Assembly: GCA_900471815.1 (NCBI GenBank)
Contig: UICE01000008.1
Span: 124,001 to 188,000, forward strand
DNA: 64,000 nucleotides
Reading direction: 5' to 3'
Source: Hyphomicrobiales bacterium
GTDB taxonomy: Bacteria; Pseudomonadota; Alphaproteobacteria; Rhizobiales; Rhizobiaceae
This document shows positions 61,260 through 64,000 of the stretch, piece by piece. How positions within the stretch are numbered: position 1 is the first letter of the stretch; each line of letters opens with the position of its first letter. The position numbers were made by a program, and so were the translations under genes. The notes beneath the pieces were generated by a model. It was given only the letters and a program-made list of their open reading frames with translations. It made no database searches and had not been told where the DNA came from.

Positions 61260-62714
61260 ATGTCACTAACCTCAGCGCTCCTTACTGCTCAGAGTGCTCT
61301 CAATACCGTGTCAAAGCAGACCGCGGTCGTCTCCCGCAATATTGCGGGTGCCAACGATCCAAATTTCACGCGGCGCATAGGGTCAGTGGTAAGCGGTGCC
61401 GATGGCTTGACCTATATGTCGGTGAAACGCTCGGCAGATGAGGCCCTTCTTTCCAAGTTCGTGGAAGCCAACAGCTTTCTGGGAGCATCCGACACTTTGA
61501 AAGGCGGCCTTGATCGCCTTTCGGGCATTTATTCAGCCAGTAATGCGTCTGATTCACCGCGAGCCCTTCTTGGCGATTTACGGGATTCACTCCAGCTTTA
61601 TGCCTCTCAGCCTGGCAATAGTTCGGTGGGGGAATCCGCCGTTGCCAAAGCCGTGTCGCTTGCCAATAGCCTTAACCGGGGAACGCAGGAAACGCAGAAG
61701 CTTCGCCAGGATGCCGACAATGATATTGCGGACTCGGTCAACAACATCAACGACCTCCTGGCAAAGTTCGAGGCGGTCAACAATCGGGTGGTCAGTGGCA
61801 CAAGGGCTGGGTCTGATGTCTCGGATGACCTTGATGAACGGGACGGCCTGCTAAAGCAGATATCCGGTGAAATCGGTATCACGACCTTAAAGCGTGATGA
61901 CAATGATATGGTCATTTTCGCCGAGTCAGGCGTCACGCTTTTTGAAAAATCTGCACGAACTGTGACGTTTACACCGACAAGTGCGTTTAGCGCTTCAACG
62001 GGCGGCAATGAGGTCTATGTGGACGGCGTACCGCTGTCGCATGGCACATTTGATCAACCCTATGGCACCGGACGGCTGAGCGGTCTCTTGCAATTGCGGG
62101 ACCAGACTGCGCCGGCCTATCAAAAGCAACTGGATGAAATTGCCCGCAGCCTCGTCAGCATGTTTGCTGAAAAAGGCACAGGCGTACCGACAGTCCCTGG
62201 CCTATTTACCTATTCGGGCGCACCGGCGATGCCGGCCGATGCCACGATCCTTCCGGGAATCGCGGGGTCACTTAAAGTATCATCTGCCTATATTTTGTCG
62301 GAAGGCGGCAATCCTGCGCTATTGCGCGATGGCGGCCCGGCAGGAACACCTTATGTTCAGAATCCGGATGGTTCTGCAGGCTATTCTGATCGACTGCAAA
62401 GTCTGATTGGGGCGATCGGCGCACCGCGAACTTTTGACGTTGATGCGGCAGCAGGCAACAATAAAAGCCTGCTTGATTTTGCCGCCGCATCGATCAGCTC
62501 GCTTGAGGAAAAGCGCAAATCCGTGACGGATACGAACGACTACAACAAAATTCTCTCGTCCAGAGCGAGTGATGCGATTTCCAATGTCAGCGGCGTGAAC
62601 ATCGATACCGAGATGCAATCGCTGTTGGACCTGGAGCACTCATATCAGGCGTCGGCCCGCATATTGTCGACAGTAGACTCCATGTTCCAAGAACTCTTCC
62701 GGGCGGCGTCATAA
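61260..62714 (+). CDS. flgK: Flagellar hook-filament junction protein FlgK
   Basis: 484 residues. N-terminal SALLTAQSALNTVSKQTAVV and VSRNIAGANDPNFTRRIGSV, FEAVNNRVVSGTRAGSDVSD, then a C-terminal VNIDTEMQSLLDLEHSYQAS helix ending RILSTVDSMFQELFRAAS. FlgK is the first hook-associated protein. 31 bases after flgE and two bases before flgL. Confidence 0.95.
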   Translation: MSLTSALLTAQSALNTVSKQTAVVSRNIAGANDPNFTRRIGSVVSGADGLTYMSVKRSADEALLSKFVEANSFLGASDTLKGGLDRLSGIYSASNASDSPRALLGDLRDSLQLYASQPGNSSVGESAVAKAVSLANSLNRGTQETQKLRQDADNDIADSVNNINDLLAKFEAVNNRVVSGTRAGSDVSDDLDERDGLLKQISGEIGITTLKRDDNDMVIFAESGVTLFEKSARTVTFTPTSAFSASTGGNEVYVDGVPLSHGTFDQPYGTGRLSGLLQLRDQTAPAYQKQLDEIARSLVSMFAEKGTGVPTVPGLFTYSGAPAMPADATILPGIAGSLKVSSAYILSEGGNPALLRDGGPAGTPYVQNPDGSAGYSDRLQSLIGAIGAPRTFDVDAAAGNNKSLLDFAAASISSLEEKRKSVTDTNDYNKILSSRASDAISNVSGVNIDTEMQSLLDLEHSYQASARILSTVDSMFQELFRAAS

Positions 62715-62716
62715 AC

Positions 62717-63766
62717 ATGAAAACACAATCGGTCTCTTCATACGTCCTTGCAAACGCAACCCGGAGCATCATTTCAAAGGCGCAGGCTGATCTGGTCAAG
62801 GCGCAACAGGAAGCAACGACGGGCTTTGTATTTGATACCGGTCTGGCGCTGGGCAGCCGCACCGGGCAATCGCTTTCGTTGCGAAAGGAACATGACCGGC
62901 TGTCAGTCCTTACGGATTCCAATAAATTGCTGGCCGAGCGTATGACGACATCGCAAAATGCGCTGAGCAATGCCATGAAGGGTTCTCAGGGCTTTTTAGG
63001 AACGATTATCGCCATGCGCGGTAGCGGACAGGGCCATGAGGTTGCAGCTAATGCCGCAAAAGGGCTGATGCAGACGGCGACATCTTTGATCAACACCAGT
63101 TTTAATGGCGAATATGTCTTTGCCGGCGTCAACACTGACGTAAAGCCGCTTGGCGATTATGATGCAGCAGGCAATCCGGCACGCGCGGCAGTCCTGCAGT
63201 CCTTTGAAGACCATTTCGGCTTTCCAGTTACTGATCCTCAGGTTTCAACAATCAGCGCGAACGATATGAAGGCCTTTCTGGACGGTCCATTCTCGTCAGA
63301 GTTTGATGCCGCCTCATGGTCCGATAATTGGTCATCTGCCTCCGATACGCTCATGAAAAGCCGCATCGCGCCAACCGAATTGGCCGAAACCTCGGTCAGT
63401 GCAAACAATGCCGGGTTTCGCAAGATGATGATGAGCTACACGATGGTTGCCGAGTTCGCCAATATTGGTTTGAACCAGGGTGCTTTCGATGCCGTGATCA
63501 CAAAGGCGATCGAGACCACCACAGAGGCCAATTCAACGCTGCCCGGCGTGCAATCTGTTCTCGGAACAGCTCAGGCGCGAACGAAAGACGCAACGGATCG
63601 TTTGGAAGTGCAATTGAAAGTGCTCAACAGCTCAGTGATTGGTCTTGAGGGCGTCGACCCCTATGAAGCCGCCAACAGGGTGGAGGCACTGCGAACCCAG
63701 ATTGATGCCTCATATGCGCTGACTGTGAAGATGCAAAGTCTGAGCTTGCTGAATTACCTGAAATAG
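62717..63766 (+). CDS. flgL: Flagellar hook-filament junction protein FlgL
   Basis: 349 residues. N-terminal helix with DLVKAQQEATTGFVFDTGLA, a middle FNGEYVFAGVNTDVKPLGDY, and C-terminal ANRVEALRTQIDASYALTVK with MQSLSLLNYLK, the flagellin-like fold of FlgL. It sits between FlgK and the filament. Confidence 0.94.
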   Translation: MKTQSVSSYVLANATRSIISKAQADLVKAQQEATTGFVFDTGLALGSRTGQSLSLRKEHDRLSVLTDSNKLLAERMTTSQNALSNAMKGSQGFLGTIIAMRGSGQGHEVAANAAKGLMQTATSLINTSFNGEYVFAGVNTDVKPLGDYDAAGNPARAAVLQSFEDHFGFPVTDPQVSTISANDMKAFLDGPFSSEFDAASWSDNWSSASDTLMKSRIAPTELAETSVSANNAGFRKMMMSYTMVAEFANIGLNQGAFDAVITKAIETTTEANSTLPGVQSVLGTAQARTKDATDRLEVQLKVLNSSVIGLEGVDPYEAANRVEALRTQIDASYALTVKMQSLSLLNYLK

Positions 63767-63813
63767 ACCTGACCTTGCGTGCAATCCGCATGCATCGAAA
63801 CTTTGAGAAGACA

Positions 63814-64000
63814 ATGTACCAGGCTCGATACGACGATATCATCAATGACGGTGCAACGAGCGCCAAAGAGCGTGAGCGGTCATTATTCGATCAATCGATC
63901 ATGATGCTTGAGGCAGCGCGTGACGAGGACGGCTATTCGTTCAAGGGAATTGAAGCCGTCCAGTTCACGTCCCGTCTGTGGATGATTGTAATGGAAGACC
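63814..64000 (+). CDS. flaF: Flagellin regulator FlaF, N-terminal part (cut by window edge)
   Basis: 62 codons are visible, starting MYQARYDDIINDGATSAKER, with FDQSIMMLEAARDEDGYSFK and VQFTSRLWMIVMED. This is the usual start of the 110-125 residue FlaF, which acts with FlbT to control flagellin secretion and translation in alphaproteobacteria. ATG 63814 follows GAGAAG; an in-frame ATG lies at 63790. The remaining gene, and probably flbT, lie beyond the right edge. Confidence 0.9.
   Translation, partial: MYQARYDDIINDGATSAKERERSLFDQSIMMLEAARDEDGYSFKGIEAVQFTSRLWMIVMED

Noticed and set aside
1-64000. CRISPR arrays, insertion sequences, integrases, tRNA or rRNA genes
   Set aside because: None seen on reading the sequence; no direct-repeat arrays, transposase-like frames or recognisable structural RNA genes.

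Overview
The window looks like part of a repABC secondary chromosome (chromid) of an alphaproteobacterium of the Brucellaceae/Ochrobactrum type. Four things point there: a complete repABC operon, a LuxR regulator very like Brucella VjbR, an FtcR/Rem-type flagellar regulator, and a rhizobial-style flagellar cluster with motB-motC-fliK and motE. Base composition is even and moderately GC-rich. I saw no tRNA, rRNA, insertion sequence, phage gene or CRISPR array. The genus is an inference.

Layout. 1-5051: urease operon (end of ureA, ureJ, ureB, ureC, a DinB-like gene, ureE, ureF, ureG), tightly packed and often overlapping. 5052-8840: repA-repB-repC with a candidate repA promoter/operator, a countertranscript RNA between repB and repC, and an AT-rich candidate origin in repC. 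8936-34004: a surface-glycan and cyclic-nucleotide signalling island. It holds two class III nucleotide cyclases (one fused to a 2Fe-2S ferredoxin domain and a membrane anchor), a cyclic-nucleotide-binding protein next to an ABC exporter whose ATPase motifs are all degenerate, four glycosyltransferases, a deacetylase-like protein, an FkbM methyltransferase, a secreted lyase-like protein, a UDP-sugar dehydrogenase, a metallophosphoesterase, an MBL-fold hydrolase and a complete Opp-type importer. 34040-36239: a DUF3095 protein and the VjbR-like regulator. 36236-64000: flagellar genes, with motA-fliM-fliN-fliG-flhB leftward and the rod, ring, export, flagellin, motor, hook and junction genes rightward, running off the right edge in flaF.

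How the genes work together. Urease subunits and nickel chaperones form one unit, with UreJ as a probable nickel permease. RepA/RepB partition the replicon, and RepC starts replication under antisense RNA control. The glycan island has the parts to make, modify, export or trim a surface polysaccharide, and its density of cyclase and cNMP-binding proteins suggests cyclic nucleotides tune it. The flagellar operons appear to share one operator: I find a 17-bp tandem-half-site element, best copy CGTCAGCTTCGCGCAAG, 32-52 bp before five flagellar operons (motA, the DUF1217 gene, flgB, fliF, flgE). I propose it as the FtcR/Rem binding site.

The observations most worth follow-up are this flagellar operator, the clustering of GANTC (CcrM) sites at the control points of repABC, the pseudo-ATPase ABC transporter beside a cNMP-binding protein, and the ferredoxin-cyclase fusion.
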